Assembly: GCA_017642895.1 (NCBI GenBank)
Contig: JAEPON010000011.1
Location: 62,001 to 126,000 of the forward strand
Source: Roseitalea sp.
GTDB taxonomy: Bacteria > Pseudomonadota > Alphaproteobacteria > Rhizobiales > Rhizobiaceae
Reading direction: 5' to 3'
DNA length: 64,000 bases
Positions within the stretch are counted from its first letter, which is position 1. The number at the start of each line of letters is the position of its first letter. Below the pieces are notes generated by a model. That model had not been told where the DNA came from. It ran no database searches and worked only from the letters and a program-made list of their open reading frames with translations. Positions 53,784 through 63,328 of this stretch are shown here, piece by piece. Both the position numbers and the translations under genes were made by a program.

Positions 53784-55205
53784 CTAGTACGGGCCAACCC
53801 GCTCAGAACCGTGATCGAAGGTCGCCACAGTTGCATCGAACGATAAACGAACAAGCTCTGAGCGAAGGGTAGCGTGAACCTCATCGTCCCAAAGATTGTT
53901 GTGCTCCCAGGGATCACGATCGAGATCGAACAGCTCGCCAATGCCATGGCCGTGATAAACCACCAGCTTGTACCTGTCTGTACGGATCATCGTCGCCCGA
54001 CTGGCGTCGGGCAAGTCCAGGGCGTCGTAGTATTCCGAACGGACGTATGTCTTCTCCTGATACGCGGCAGTCCGACCTTCGAGAAGTGGCCGGAGAGAAC
54101 AGCCCTGCATGTACGCCGGCACATCGATCCCCGCGAAATCGAGAAGAGTCGGCGCCAGATCCAAAAGCTCCACAAGCGCATCAGATCGTGTGTCCGCCCG
54201 GACATGGCCGGGCCATCGCCAAATGAGCGGCACGCGTACAAGGCCCTCGTAAAAACGGCACCCTTTTTCAATGAGGCCGTGATCCCCCAATGTTTCGCCG
54301 TGATCTGATGTAAAGATGACAACCGTATTGTCCGTCAGCCCCAACGCCTCAAGCGCTTCCAGTAGGCGGCCGATATTGTCGTCGATCAGTTTGATCATGG
54401 CGTAGTAGGCTGCCTGAAGGTAGTGCGCATTGCGGTGGTTGGCTGAGGAGCGAACCGGATCATGAATATCCAGGGCCTCGGGCGACATTGGGCGCGACTG
54501 AAAATCGATGGAGCCCAGCCTGGCCTGCGCCGCCAGGTCACTGTCTTTGAAATGTGGGCCCGGCATGTTGGCCGGGTCAAACAGTGACCTGTAGTCTTCG
54601 GGCGGATTGAAGGGGGGATGCGGATCGTAGATGTTGAGCGTCAGCAACCACGGGTTTGCGGTGCGTGCGCCCATGAAATCAATGGCGCGGTCGGTGGCCC
54701 ATGTGGTCTGGTGCAATTCCGCTGGTATGCCCTCTGGTTGCCTCTGCAGCTCTGAAAGCGTGTGGCGCTGCTCCCGGACCCAGTCGGCATAGGCATGCCC
54801 CTCGGCCCAGTCATCCCGCGGAGCGTGCGAATACTCAAATACCTCATATCCGTCATCGGCTCGCCGCTCCGCTCGGCGAAACGGACTGGAGAGGTGCAGT
54901 TTGCCGATGTTCGCGCAGGTGTAGCCGTTGTCGGCCAGAATTCTGGTTACCAATGGATATGCGCCAGAGAACGCATCGTTCCCATTGCGGTTTGCCCGAG
55001 CAGTGCTTGGGTAGACGCCGGTCAGAAATGACGATCGCGATGGTGTGCATATCGGTGATTGGCAATACGCTCGTTCCAAAGCGGAGCCCTGTCGCACCAA
55101 CGTGTCGATATTCGGCGTGATCACGTGCGGATTTCCAAGCGCACCGATTGTGTCAAACCGCTGCTGATCGGTGCAAATCCAAAGGATGTTCGGCTTGCAG
55201 CTCAT
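53784..55205 (-). CDS. Sulfatase (type I, formylglycine)
   Basis: 473 aa. ILWICTDQQRFDTIGALG carries metal-binding Asp. CTPSR at residues 53-57 is the C-x-P-x-R site whose Cys becomes formylglycine. VIFTSDHGETLGDHG is the second metal site. It removes sulfate esters from a sugar or aromatic substrate. No signal peptide is seen, so it acts in the cytoplasm on imported substrate. I chose MSCKPN at 55205, overlapping the SDR stop by one base. Confidence 0.9.
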   Translation of the reverse strand: MSCKPNILWICTDQQRFDTIGALGNPHVITPNIDTLVRQGSALERAYCQSPICTPSRSSFLTGVYPSTARANRNGNDAFSGAYPLVTRILADNGYTCANIGKLHLSSPFRRAERRADDGYEVFEYSHAPRDDWAEGHAYADWVREQRHTLSELQRQPEGIPAELHQTTWATDRAIDFMGARTANPWLLTLNIYDPHPPFNPPEDYRSLFDPANMPGPHFKDSDLAAQARLGSIDFQSRPMSPEALDIHDPVRSSANHRNAHYLQAAYYAMIKLIDDNIGRLLEALEALGLTDNTVVIFTSDHGETLGDHGLIEKGCRFYEGLVRVPLIWRWPGHVRADTRSDALVELLDLAPTLLDFAGIDVPAYMQGCSLRPLLEGRTAAYQEKTYVRSEYYDALDLPDASRATMIRTDRYKLVVYHGHGIGELFDLDRDPWEHNNLWDDEVHATLRSELVRLSFDATVATFDHGSERVGPY

Positions 55206-56026
55206 CAGCTCGCTACTTTTTTGGCCGGGTTGCCAGCCCAGAAGGCCCAAGACCCAAGCGCCATCGCGCCACCATCGACGCTAACGTGTTCTCCAGTCAT
55301 GAAGCGCGCTGCGTCGCTGGCGAGAAAGACAACCACATCGGCAACATCGGCCGGAGTTCCGACGGGGCGCTTCATGGGAGATGAGCACTGTGCCAGCGAT
55401 TTGTCGTTTACGCGCTGTACATCTTCAGAGTGTGTTTCGTTCAAAAGCTCGGTGTCGATGGCGCCCGGACAGACGGCGAGAACACGGATGTTCTCGTCGG
55501 CATAGTCCACGGCCAGTTGACGTGTCAGCGAAAGGACTCCGCCCTTGCTGGCGGCATAGGCGGGAACGGATGCCATCGATTGCAGCCCTTGGACGCTCGC
55601 ATTGTTGACGATGACGCCGCCGCCACGCTCGCGCAGTAGAGGGATGGCGTACTTCGCGGCGATGAAGTGGCTTTTAAGGTTGATGTCGATCATCTTGTCC
55701 CACAGCTCCTCCGGCGTGTCTTCGGCCCGCTTGAAGGACTCCGTCGGCTGCACCCCGACATTGTTAAACAGGACATCGAGACCACCCAGAACGAGCGCGC
55801 TTTCCTGCACAGCGCGTTTGATCTCGCTCGCTTGGGCAAAGTCAGCCTGCAGATACACAGCGTTGCATCCAGTGTCGGAGATGATCTGCTGAACCACCCG
55901 GTTGCCATCGGCCTCGAGAATGTCGGCAATGGCCACATCATACCCAGCTCGGGCAAACGCGATCGCGGTGGCCGCACCAATACCGCAAGCGCCGCCCGTG
56001 ATCAGGACTGTTCTTCGTTCACTCAT
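55205..56026 (-). CDS. SDR-family oxidoreductase
   Basis: 273 aa. NAD(P)-binding TGGACGIGAA, NNVGV, catalytic Ser in NNASVQG and Tyr-x3-Lys as YAASK; VCPGAIDTELL and the C-terminal SVDGGAMAL are also typical. In a sugar cluster with an SMP-30 lactonase it probably oxidises an aldose to its lactone. Substrate is inferred. Confidence 0.88.
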   Translation of the reverse strand: MSERRTVLITGGACGIGAATAIAFARAGYDVAIADILEADGNRVVQQIISDTGCNAVYLQADFAQASEIKRAVQESALVLGGLDVLFNNVGVQPTESFKRAEDTPEELWDKMIDINLKSHFIAAKYAIPLLRERGGGVIVNNASVQGLQSMASVPAYAASKGGVLSLTRQLAVDYADENIRVLAVCPGAIDTELLNETHSEDVQRVNDKSLAQCSSPMKRPVGTPADVADVVVFLASDAARFMTGEHVSVDGGAMALGSWAFWAGNPAKKVAS

Positions 56027-56047
56027 TGGACGTCTGCTTTGGATTAT

Positions 56048-56926
56048 TCATTCGATCAACACTCTGGATTTCATCTCCGGCAGCCCACGGATGCCTGACA
56101 GGCGGGTTCTGAAGAGGGCGCCCGCACCGCAGCCTTCTTCGGGACGCTTCGCCGCGCCGGCGGTCGTTATGTAGAGGTCATCAAGGGATTCGCCGCCGAA
56201 CGTGACCGACGTCACCTTTTGCGCGGGCACGTCAAGGCGACACGCCTCCGTTCCGTCCGGCGCGTATCGAATGACACATCCGCCATCCCATCGCGCGGAC
56301 CAAAGGTATCCGTCGGCGTCCACGCATAGACCGTCAGGTAGGCCGTCAGCGTCGCGATTTTCGACTAGGATATGAGTGTTGGAAAGTGCACCGCTTTGCG
56401 GATCGAAACATGCGCGCCAGATGCGCCTTCGGCGCGAGTCTACATAGTAGAAGACCGCGTGGTCGGGCGAGAACGCCATTCCGTTGGGAAGCGCGATGTC
56501 GTCCAGAACAAGGCTGCATGCCCCGGATGGGTCGATACGGTAGATTGCGCCTGGGTGCTCACCGGTCGGCATCGCCCCGAAAAAGACGCCCCCCAACGGA
56601 TCGGCCACCACGTCATTGAAGCGCGTGTCCCGCTCTGCGGGGACGCAGCAAACGACCTGCGGATCACCGCCAACGGAAAGCTTTGCAATCCTGCCGCCGG
56701 CCATGAAAAGCAGCTGTGAGTCATCCGCCTGAAGCGTAAGGCCGCCAACCACCTCTCCTTCGAAATAGGTGTCGGATAACCCACTTTCGGGATCGAGCCA
56801 GAAAAGCCTTGGGCGCAGGATGTCGAGCCAGAACAAACGCCGCCCGTTTGCGTCCCAAAGCGGGTTCTCGCCGCAATGGGTCTCGAAATCTGCGGCCACC
56901 TGCATCTGGTCGAACGCGTCCGTCAT
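56048..56926 (-). CDS. SMP-30/gluconolactonase family lactonase
   Basis: 292 aa beta-propeller. Metal-site Glu lies in HCGENPLWD, with LPNGMAFSPDHAVFYYVDS and DGLPDGLCVDADGYLWSA giving the conserved Asn and Asp ligands. It hydrolyses sugar lactones to aldonates. I chose MTDAFDQ at 56926, overlapping the preceding gene as ATGA; earlier in-frame sequence overlaps that gene and is rejected. Confidence 0.9.
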   Translation of the reverse strand: MTDAFDQMQVAADFETHCGENPLWDANGRRLFWLDILRPRLFWLDPESGLSDTYFEGEVVGGLTLQADDSQLLFMAGGRIAKLSVGGDPQVVCCVPAERDTRFNDVVADPLGGVFFGAMPTGEHPGAIYRIDPSGACSLVLDDIALPNGMAFSPDHAVFYYVDSRRRRIWRACFDPQSGALSNTHILVENRDADGLPDGLCVDADGYLWSARWDGGCVIRYAPDGTEACRLDVPAQKVTSVTFGGESLDDLYITTAGAAKRPEEGCGAGALFRTRLSGIRGLPEMKSRVLIE

Positions 56927-57798
56927 GGCGCCAAGCTTTCTGCCGCGTCCGCAGGGCGCATCGTCGGCGTCGACGGCGCCGCGATTGTGATCATGTGGTT
57001 GTAGTCCCGTGCCTCGCCGGGCTGCAGGACACTGCGTTGGTGGTCCCGTGCCCCGCTTGGCAGTCCGCACCACGGCTCGATGCAGACAAACCGTGTCGGG
57101 TCGTTGCTCCAGAATGCAAGATCGGGGGTGTCGAAGCCGACCGAAAGCCGCCTTTGCCCGGATTGAACCAGAGTGACCAAGCGACTGCGGAGCTTCGGCA
57201 GTATCAAGGCGCCAGCGGCAAAGGTCGACGGCGTAATCCGCAGAATCCGCCCGTCCAATTGCGACACAACGGGCGCACCGACGACCTGCCCGTCGACCGC
57301 CCGCAACATGCCCTGTGCCTCTTCGTGCTCGAATTCCAGCGTCACATCGCGCTGCGCGTCGCAGGCGAAACCGGGATGAAACCCGAAATCATAACGAAAC
57401 GCCTCATCTCCACAGTTGAGGAGCGTTGCACGACCCGAAAGGCTCTGCCCCGACAGTTCGAACCGAAGCGTTAATCGAAAATGATAGGGATAGATCGCGA
57501 ACGTCGCTTCGTTGTCCTCGGTGCAAAGCTCCAGAAGCGTTTCAGTGTGATGCAAGACCTCGAACGGGATGTCGTGGACAATCCCGTGCACGGGCATTGG
57601 TGCACGGGCCCCGGGGAAACATGGGGAGGCGGCAGGCGTTTGGCCAATGACCGGGAACAGGACGGGGGCACGACGTGCCCAGATCGACGGCTCCCCAGCC
57701 CAGAGATGTTCTTGTGACGTGCTCCTGATCGAAAGCAGCTCTGCGCCGACCTCACTGATGGTGACCGACAGATGCTGATTGGCCAGTTCGCGTATCAT
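56923..57798 (-). CDS. Aldose 1-epimerase-like (mutarotase fold) protein
   Basis: 291 aa. Galactose-mutarotase fold marks: LSIRSTSQEHLWAG, PMPVHGIVHD with catalytic-type His, YDFGFHPGF with the second His and FVCIEPWCGLP with the C-terminal Glu. It interconverts sugar anomers, supplying the right form to the dehydrogenase. Coupled by ATGA to genes on both sides. Confidence 0.82.
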   Translation of the reverse strand: MIRELANQHLSVTISEVGAELLSIRSTSQEHLWAGEPSIWARRAPVLFPVIGQTPAASPCFPGARAPMPVHGIVHDIPFEVLHHTETLLELCTEDNEATFAIYPYHFRLTLRFELSGQSLSGRATLLNCGDEAFRYDFGFHPGFACDAQRDVTLEFEHEEAQGMLRAVDGQVVGAPVVSQLDGRILRITPSTFAAGALILPKLRSRLVTLVQSGQRRLSVGFDTPDLAFWSNDPTRFVCIEPWCGLPSGARDHQRSVLQPGEARDYNHMITIAAPSTPTMRPADAAESLAP

Positions 57799-59213
57799 GG
57801 CCGCCAGTCCACAATGGATGCGCGCAACCGCGCCATGCGCGCGGCATGACGTGGCGATCGGGCTAGATTGGTCAGTTCGAAAGGATCCGCGTTCAGATCG
57901 TAGAGTTCGTCCCGATCGCCCATCGGATCATGCACGGCCTTCCAGGAACCCTCGACAACCATGCTGCGTTGCCCTTCGTGCTCCCGCTTTTCGAGCGTGG
58001 CAAGGATCCCCTCATGGCCTGCAGGTAAGTTCCGCGACATCACGTCGGCCTCTGTCAGCAAGGGCGCACCACGCCCGTACTCGGCAAAAACATGCGCCCG
58101 AGGCGGCTGATCGCTTGCGGCGGGCAAGGGCCGACCGTCCGACGATGTGATCGACCGCAACCCCTGGGCCGACAGGATCGTGGGGACGAGGTCGATGAGG
58201 CTGACCGGGTCTGCCACCTTGCGCGATTCGGCAAATCCAGGACCAGCCAAAACGAGTGGAACACGCGTGAGGCAATCGTAGAATGCACCGCCCTTCCCCA
58301 TCATGGCGTGTTCGCCCGCAAAGTCTCCGTGATCCGAGCAAAAGGCTACAATCGTGGTGTCGGTCAGTTCGAGCCGATCAAGTTCGTCCAGAATCCGGCC
58401 CAGCTGATCGTCAATAAACGCGATCATGGCCAGATATCGCGCGACGGCGGTGCGCAGCCCGTCACGCTCCTCGTCTGGCCAACGCAGGAAATGGGCCAGG
58501 ATACGATTGCGTTCTGGCGCATCGTCGAATTCCGCCTCCGGTGACGGCGGCAATTCAACAGCATCGGGATCGATCAGCCTCGCATAGGCTTCTGGCACCT
58601 CGTAGGGGCCGTGGGGGTCAGGGATCGAGACCCAAGCCGCGAAAGGTCGTTCATCGCAGCTTTGCAAAAAGCGGATCGTTTGTTCGCAGACAAGCGCGGT
58701 GGCGTAGTCTTCAACCGGAAACCCTGTCACGGCCACCGACACTGGCCCACCACTATCGGGCATGTCGCGCCTTACAGCATTGGCCGCAGCGATCTGATCA
58801 TTGGATCTGGGCCAGTCCAGTCCTTTGGTTCGAGCCCCTTCGGGAATGCCCCAGTGTGAAATCTCACACCAGACATCGAAGATGTGATCCGTACTTACCC
58901 GATCAAAACAATGGTTCTTGCCGATCAGACCGGTGCGATAGCCCGCTTCTCGCCACACGTGAAAGGCAGTATCGCGTCCTTTAGGCACCTTGTCCTCGTT
59001 GGTCTGTGCGCCCGTGCTGTGGGAATATGATGCCGTCCAGGTCGAAATGCGCGATGGTACGCATAAGGGATGCGCGCAATACGCCCGCTCATACAAGAGA
59101 CCACGCTGAGCCAAGCGCTCGAGGTTGGGGGTTTTCAGCGCCTGACCGTAGAGCTGCGCCGCCCGCGCAGTCATCTGGTCTACCATCACCAGGAGCACAT
59201 TTGGGGGCGTCAT
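57795..59213 (-). CDS. Sulfatase (type I, formylglycine)
   Basis: 472 aa. VLLVMVDQMTARAAQLYG at the N-terminus, CVPSR at residues 51-55 as the formylglycine site and VAFCSDHGDFAGEHAMMGKG as the metal site. No signal peptide. Two different intact sulfatases in one operon point to a multiply sulfated substrate. Start overlaps the ABC ATPase stop as ATGA. Confidence 0.9.
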   Translation of the reverse strand: MTPPNVLLVMVDQMTARAAQLYGQALKTPNLERLAQRGLLYERAYCAHPLCVPSRISTWTASYSHSTGAQTNEDKVPKGRDTAFHVWREAGYRTGLIGKNHCFDRVSTDHIFDVWCEISHWGIPEGARTKGLDWPRSNDQIAAANAVRRDMPDSGGPVSVAVTGFPVEDYATALVCEQTIRFLQSCDERPFAAWVSIPDPHGPYEVPEAYARLIDPDAVELPPSPEAEFDDAPERNRILAHFLRWPDEERDGLRTAVARYLAMIAFIDDQLGRILDELDRLELTDTTIVAFCSDHGDFAGEHAMMGKGGAFYDCLTRVPLVLAGPGFAESRKVADPVSLIDLVPTILSAQGLRSITSSDGRPLPAASDQPPRAHVFAEYGRGAPLLTEADVMSRNLPAGHEGILATLEKREHEGQRSMVVEGSWKAVHDPMGDRDELYDLNADPFELTNLARSPRHAARMARLRASIVDWRP

Positions 59214-61015
59214 TCCGGCACCTCCAGCTCGACGCCGCCAGAAAAGCTGTGCAACGCGGGCGCGAAGGTCTCAGCACCAGACGGCGCGGCGGGACCGTTG
59301 TCCAACTCATCGGCCGAGGCCCAAGGCCGGTTCGGATCGGGCCACGGGATCGAGTTGATCAGCAAGCGTGTATAGGGGTGCTTGGAGGCGCCAATAACAT
59401 CTTCAGGAGGGCCAGCTTCCACAACATGGCCGTTCTGAAGCACGATTACGAAATCACTGACCTGATAAGCAGTGGCCAGATCATGGGTGATGTAGATCAC
59501 CGAAATGCTGTAATTGTCCTTGAGCGCTTGGACATTCGCAAGGATCGATGCGCGTTGACTTGCGTCGACCATCGAAACTGGCTCATCGGCCACGATGAGG
59601 CGCGGCTTCAGGATTAGCGCCCGCGCAACCATCAGCCGTTGGCGCTGGCCGCCTGATAGCTCATGGGGAAACCGGCCAAGGATAAGCGTCGGGTCCAGAC
59701 CCACCTGCGCGCAGGCCTCTGCAATCAACTCGGAGCGCGCCTGGCCACTGATACCGAAGCCAAGCTCCTTGAGTGGAACCGTGAAGGCATGATCGACCTT
59801 GTAGAACGGGTTGAAGGACGAATACGGATCCTGAAAGATCGCTTGCACATCGCGGCGGAAAGATCGCTGATCGCGCGCCGAGAGACCTGTCACCGGGGCA
59901 CCGGCAAAACGGATTGTTCCGGTCGTGGGGGGCAAAAGCCCCAGGGCAAGCTGACCCAAGGTCGTTTTCCCACTGCCGCTTTGCCCCACGATAGCGACGA
60001 TGGACGGGCGGTCGCTTGGCATCCGAAGGCTCATCGGATGGAGCGCGATTTTGCCCTTGCTGAATATCGACGTTCCATACGTTTTGCTGACGCCGGAAAG
60101 CTCCAGCAGTGGGGCCGCATCACTGGTGGCCGCCGCTTGCGCTTTGGCGCGCGCAGGCTTGCGATCGAACACCGGGACGCTGTCGATGAGGAGTTTCGTA
60201 TAAGCCGCCTCGGGCACCGCAAAGATGCGGTCAATGGAGCCGCGCTCCTCGATCACGCCATCGCGCATGACCATCAATTCGTCGACCGACTGCGCCATAA
60301 GCCCGATATCATGGCCGATCAGGATCATCGCGGCGCCGATGCGGTTTTGCACCTTGTCGAGCGTGGACATGACCTGGCGCTGCGTGATGACATCGAGCGC
60401 ACTGGTCGGTTCGTCGGCGATGATCAGCTTCGGCGACAGGATTATCCCGATGGCGATGCAAACCCGCTGTTTCATCCCGCCCGAAAGCTCGTGCGGGTAA
60501 AGCCGCATGACATCGGATGGCAGATCAACACTGGCCAACGCCTCAGCCACCCGCAGGCGCAAATCCGATCGTGACGCTCCGTCCCCGTGGTCGATCATCG
60601 CATCGAAAAACTGTTCCTCAATACGGTAGACCGGATTGAGCGAGTTCATCGCGCCTTGGGGGATGTAGGACACGGTGCGCATCCGCTCCATGCGCATTTC
60701 GGCGTCGGATAGCGCAAAAAGATCAGTGCCCCCCACCGTTGCGCGCCCCGAGACGATGCGCCCTGGCGCCTTGATCATCCGCATCAAAGCCAGCGCCGTC
60801 GTCGTCTTGCCAGACCCCGACTCGCCAACCACGCCCAGCCTTCGACCCTTGGCCAGATCGAAGGAAACACCGCGCACGGCGTGGACTGTCCTGCCATCGG
60901 CGAAGAAATCAACGGCGAGGCCTTCGACCTGCAGAACGGGTGCGGCGTCACTCGGCACGCGGTCGATGGCCGGGTCGGCGTCGAGATCTGCGGACATGCT
61001 TGTCACGGTGGTCAT
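59210..61015 (-). CDS. Fused double-ATPase of a dipeptide/opine-type ABC transporter
   Basis: 601 aa with two ABC domains in tandem, equivalent to DppD plus DppF: first Walker A GESGSGKTT with signature LSGGMKQRVCIAIG, second GQSGSGKTT with LSGGQRQRLMVARA and LIVADEPVSMVD. It powers the DppB/DppC-like channel encoded just upstream. I chose MTTVTSM at 61015, ATGA-coupled to the permease gene; the upstream in-frame extension is antisense-free overlap with that permease and is rejected. Confidence 0.9.
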   Translation of the reverse strand: MTTVTSMSADLDADPAIDRVPSDAAPVLQVEGLAVDFFADGRTVHAVRGVSFDLAKGRRLGVVGESGSGKTTTALALMRMIKAPGRIVSGRATVGGTDLFALSDAEMRMERMRTVSYIPQGAMNSLNPVYRIEEQFFDAMIDHGDGASRSDLRLRVAEALASVDLPSDVMRLYPHELSGGMKQRVCIAIGIILSPKLIIADEPTSALDVITQRQVMSTLDKVQNRIGAAMILIGHDIGLMAQSVDELMVMRDGVIEERGSIDRIFAVPEAAYTKLLIDSVPVFDRKPARAKAQAAATSDAAPLLELSGVSKTYGTSIFSKGKIALHPMSLRMPSDRPSIVAIVGQSGSGKTTLGQLALGLLPPTTGTIRFAGAPVTGLSARDQRSFRRDVQAIFQDPYSSFNPFYKVDHAFTVPLKELGFGISGQARSELIAEACAQVGLDPTLILGRFPHELSGGQRQRLMVARALILKPRLIVADEPVSMVDASQRASILANVQALKDNYSISVIYITHDLATAYQVSDFVIVLQNGHVVEAGPPEDVIGASKHPYTRLLINSIPWPDPNRPWASADELDNGPAAPSGAETFAPALHSFSGGVELEVPE

Positions 61016-61896
61016 GCTCTTCTCCGCAGGCGCGGGTTGGCCAGTTCGTCCAGTCCGGCAGTTATCAGATAGAGACTGACAAAAAGGATGATCAGAACAG
61101 CGATCGGGGTTAGCACCCACCACCACATGCCAAGCATCAGAGCGGAAAAGTTCATCATCCAGAAAACCGTCATACCCAGCGTCGGCGCGTTCTGAGAACC
61201 GAGGCCGAGTGCCTCCAACCCGACCGACGCCAGGATCGCGGCAGAGACCGCGACAGTGAAGCTGGCCGCCAGGAACGGCAAAAGGTTGGGCAGGATTTCC
61301 TTGAAAATGATCGTGAATGGCCCGCAACCCGAAATACGCGCGGTCTGGACAAACCCCGCGTTTCGCAGGACCAGAACCTGACTCCGGATCTGACGGGCAG
61401 GTCGCCGCCACGCCAAAAGCGCGATGACAAACGCCATACCCATCGGCGGCAATTCGCCTACGGCGGAGGCAACAATGACCAAGACGAGCAGCGCCGGAAC
61501 GGTCAAAAGGACGTCGACAACAAGTTTGATTGTCGTGTCCACCCATCCCCCGAAATACCCCGAGATGAAGCCAAGCGTGCCCCCGATCAACAAGCCGAGC
61601 CCACCGGCGATGAGTCCGATGCCAAGTGTCAGAACTGTGCCGCGGGCAACCGACGCAAAAAGATCGCGCCCTTGCGTATCACTGCCGAAAGGCAGTTCGG
61701 CCGAGGGCGGCTGACTGGGCATCACTGACAGCGGCTGGTACTGCGACACGTCGTAGACGAAATGCGCGACGATGGCAGTGCCGATCAGCGCTACGAACAT
61801 CAACGATCCGATCAGGAGCGAGGGGTTGCGTCGCATATAGCCCCAGGTCATGACGAAACGGCTTCGACGCCTGTATGTTTGCACTGATGCCGACAT
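61012..61896 (-). CDS. ABC transporter permease (DppC-like)
   Basis: 294 aa. The N-terminal helix (LLIGSLMFVALIGTAIVAHF) is followed by FGSDTQGRDLFASVARGT, the family signature, then five more helices including LGIGLIAGGLGLLIGGTLGF. It forms the inner-membrane channel with the next-upstream permease. Confidence 0.92.
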   Translation of the reverse strand: MSASVQTYRRRSRFVMTWGYMRRNPSLLIGSLMFVALIGTAIVAHFVYDVSQYQPLSVMPSQPPSAELPFGSDTQGRDLFASVARGTVLTLGIGLIAGGLGLLIGGTLGFISGYFGGWVDTTIKLVVDVLLTVPALLVLVIVASAVGELPPMGMAFVIALLAWRRPARQIRSQVLVLRNAGFVQTARISGCGPFTIIFKEILPNLLPFLAASFTVAVSAAILASVGLEALGLGSQNAPTLGMTVFWMMNFSALMLGMWWWVLTPIAVLIILFVSLYLITAGLDELANPRLRRRA

Positions 61897-61899
61897 CGG

Positions 61900-62892
61900 T
61901 CAGCCTCGCAACCGCGGGTCGAGGATTGGCAGCACGATGTCCATGATCAGCATCGAGATCGCAACGGTCAGCACCAGGACAAAGACCACACCTTGGATGA
62001 CGAAGAAATCCGAGTATCCGATCGACTGGAACAACAGCGTGCCCAAACCAGGATAGCCAAAGACCACTTCGACGAGCACCGCACCGGTTACGATCTGTCC
62101 GAAGGTCAATGCCAACGTGGTCAACTGAGGAAGGATGGCGTTGCGCATACCGTAGCGAAAGAAGAGCCGTGTTGGGCGAACGCCTTTTGCCTCGGCGAAA
62201 GTGACGTAGTCTTCACCGAGTACGGTCACAATCATGCCGCGCATCTGAAGCGCCCAGACGCCGATGGCGGCCAGCACGATGCTCAGCCCGGGCAGCATGG
62301 CGTGGCGTAGAACATCAAGCGCGAAATCGAAGGTCACGGCGGGGCGGGCGCCGATAGGATAGCCTCCCCCAATCGGAAACCAACCCAGCCGGAAGGCGAA
62401 AATGTCGATCAGCAGGAGGCCGAGGATGTAAAACGGGATCGCGCCGAGAACCATGATGGCTGGGGTCAGATTGGCGAAGATCCGGGGTGCGTGCGGCCAG
62501 ACGGTCAGGGCACCCAGAAGCGAGCCGATGGCAAAGGCAATCAGCGTCGCCGTGAGCATCAGGCCAATCGTCCAGGGCAAGGCCTGCGCCATCAGCTCGT
62601 TGACCGTGACCGGGTAATTGGCAATCGAAAAGCCGAAATCGAACCGCGCGATATCACCCAGATAGGATAGATATTGCGACCAGAGCGTATCGCCAAGGCC
62701 GAGCCGCTCGCGATAGGCTTGGCTCATCGCCTCGATGTCGACATTACCGCCGCCGGTTTCAGCGATGGCCGAAATCCGTTCGGCCACCGGATCGGTCCCG
62801 ATGAGCCTCGGCAGGAAAAAATTCAGCGTCGTGGCCGCGAAAACCACGAGCAAGAACATTGAGACGAGGCGGAACAGGTTCAAGAACCTCAT
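61900..62892 (-). CDS. ABC transporter permease (DppB-like)
   Basis: 330 aa. About six helices, first LVSMFLLVVFAATTLNFFLP, and family marks YLSYLGDIARFDFGFSI and GVRPTRLFFRYGMRNAILP (the EAA loop). I chose MRFLNLFR at 62892, preceded by GGAGGG. It overlaps the stop of the degenerate sulfatase fragment by 4 bp. Confidence 0.92.
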   Translation of the reverse strand: MRFLNLFRLVSMFLLVVFAATTLNFFLPRLIGTDPVAERISAIAETGGGNVDIEAMSQAYRERLGLGDTLWSQYLSYLGDIARFDFGFSIANYPVTVNELMAQALPWTIGLMLTATLIAFAIGSLLGALTVWPHAPRIFANLTPAIMVLGAIPFYILGLLLIDIFAFRLGWFPIGGGYPIGARPAVTFDFALDVLRHAMLPGLSIVLAAIGVWALQMRGMIVTVLGEDYVTFAEAKGVRPTRLFFRYGMRNAILPQLTTLALTFGQIVTGAVLVEVVFGYPGLGTLLFQSIGYSDFFVIQGVVFVLVLTVAISMLIMDIVLPILDPRLRG

Positions 62893-63290
62893 GTGGGGCC
62901 CTCCGCGGACAGGGAAGGTATGCGCTTTGGCACAAACCAGGTATCTGGCGCGGATTTGGTGCGGTGATGCAGACACCCGCCGTCTTCGGGCATCAAGGGC
63001 CAGACCTTGTGCCCCGAGCCTGTCCTTTTGAGGTCATGCACCCATGTCCGATGACACGCCCATTGATTGAACGAAGAGACGCCTGTGTTCTGAGGCAGCA
63101 TGCCCGTGAACATGGCTGCCCTGGCGACCACATAGCTCGCGCCGTCGGTGTAGCATTGCGTATAGGCCGCGCCCCGTTCGACCTGCCTGTCAAGATTGGG
63201 CGTGCTCATATGAGGAAAGCCCAGTGCTCCAATGGTGTCGTATCGTTGCTGATCGGTCGTGATCAGCATGATGTTCCATCGATCGGTCAC
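62889..63290 (-). CDS. Truncated, catalytically dead sulfatase remnant
   Basis: 133 aa matching only the N-terminal part of a sulfatase (IMLITTDQQRYDTIGALG is nearly the same as the intact enzyme at 53784-55205). Aligned without gaps to that enzyme, the formylglycine Cys53 is Tyr53 and Pro55 is Val55, while Arg57 is kept. Similarity fades after FTGMLPQNTGV. It cannot be an active sulfatase. It remains ATGA-coupled to dppB, which may be why it persists. Either an evolving or a decaying gene. Confidence 0.65.
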   Translation of the reverse strand: MTDRWNIMLITTDQQRYDTIGALGFPHMSTPNLDRQVERGAAYTQCYTDGASYVVARAAMFTGMLPQNTGVSSFNQWACHRTWVHDLKRTGSGHKVWPLMPEDGGCLHHRTKSAPDTWFVPKRIPSLSAEGPT

Positions 63291-63328
63291 TGAAAGCTCT
63301 CCTCACAAAAGCTCTTCCGAAGCCAGGC

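Noticed and set aside
61016..61546. Upstream extension of the double-ATPase frame
   Set aside because: The first 177 residues overlap the DppC-like permease and look like an out-of-frame translation; the ATGA-coupled start at 61015 fits better.
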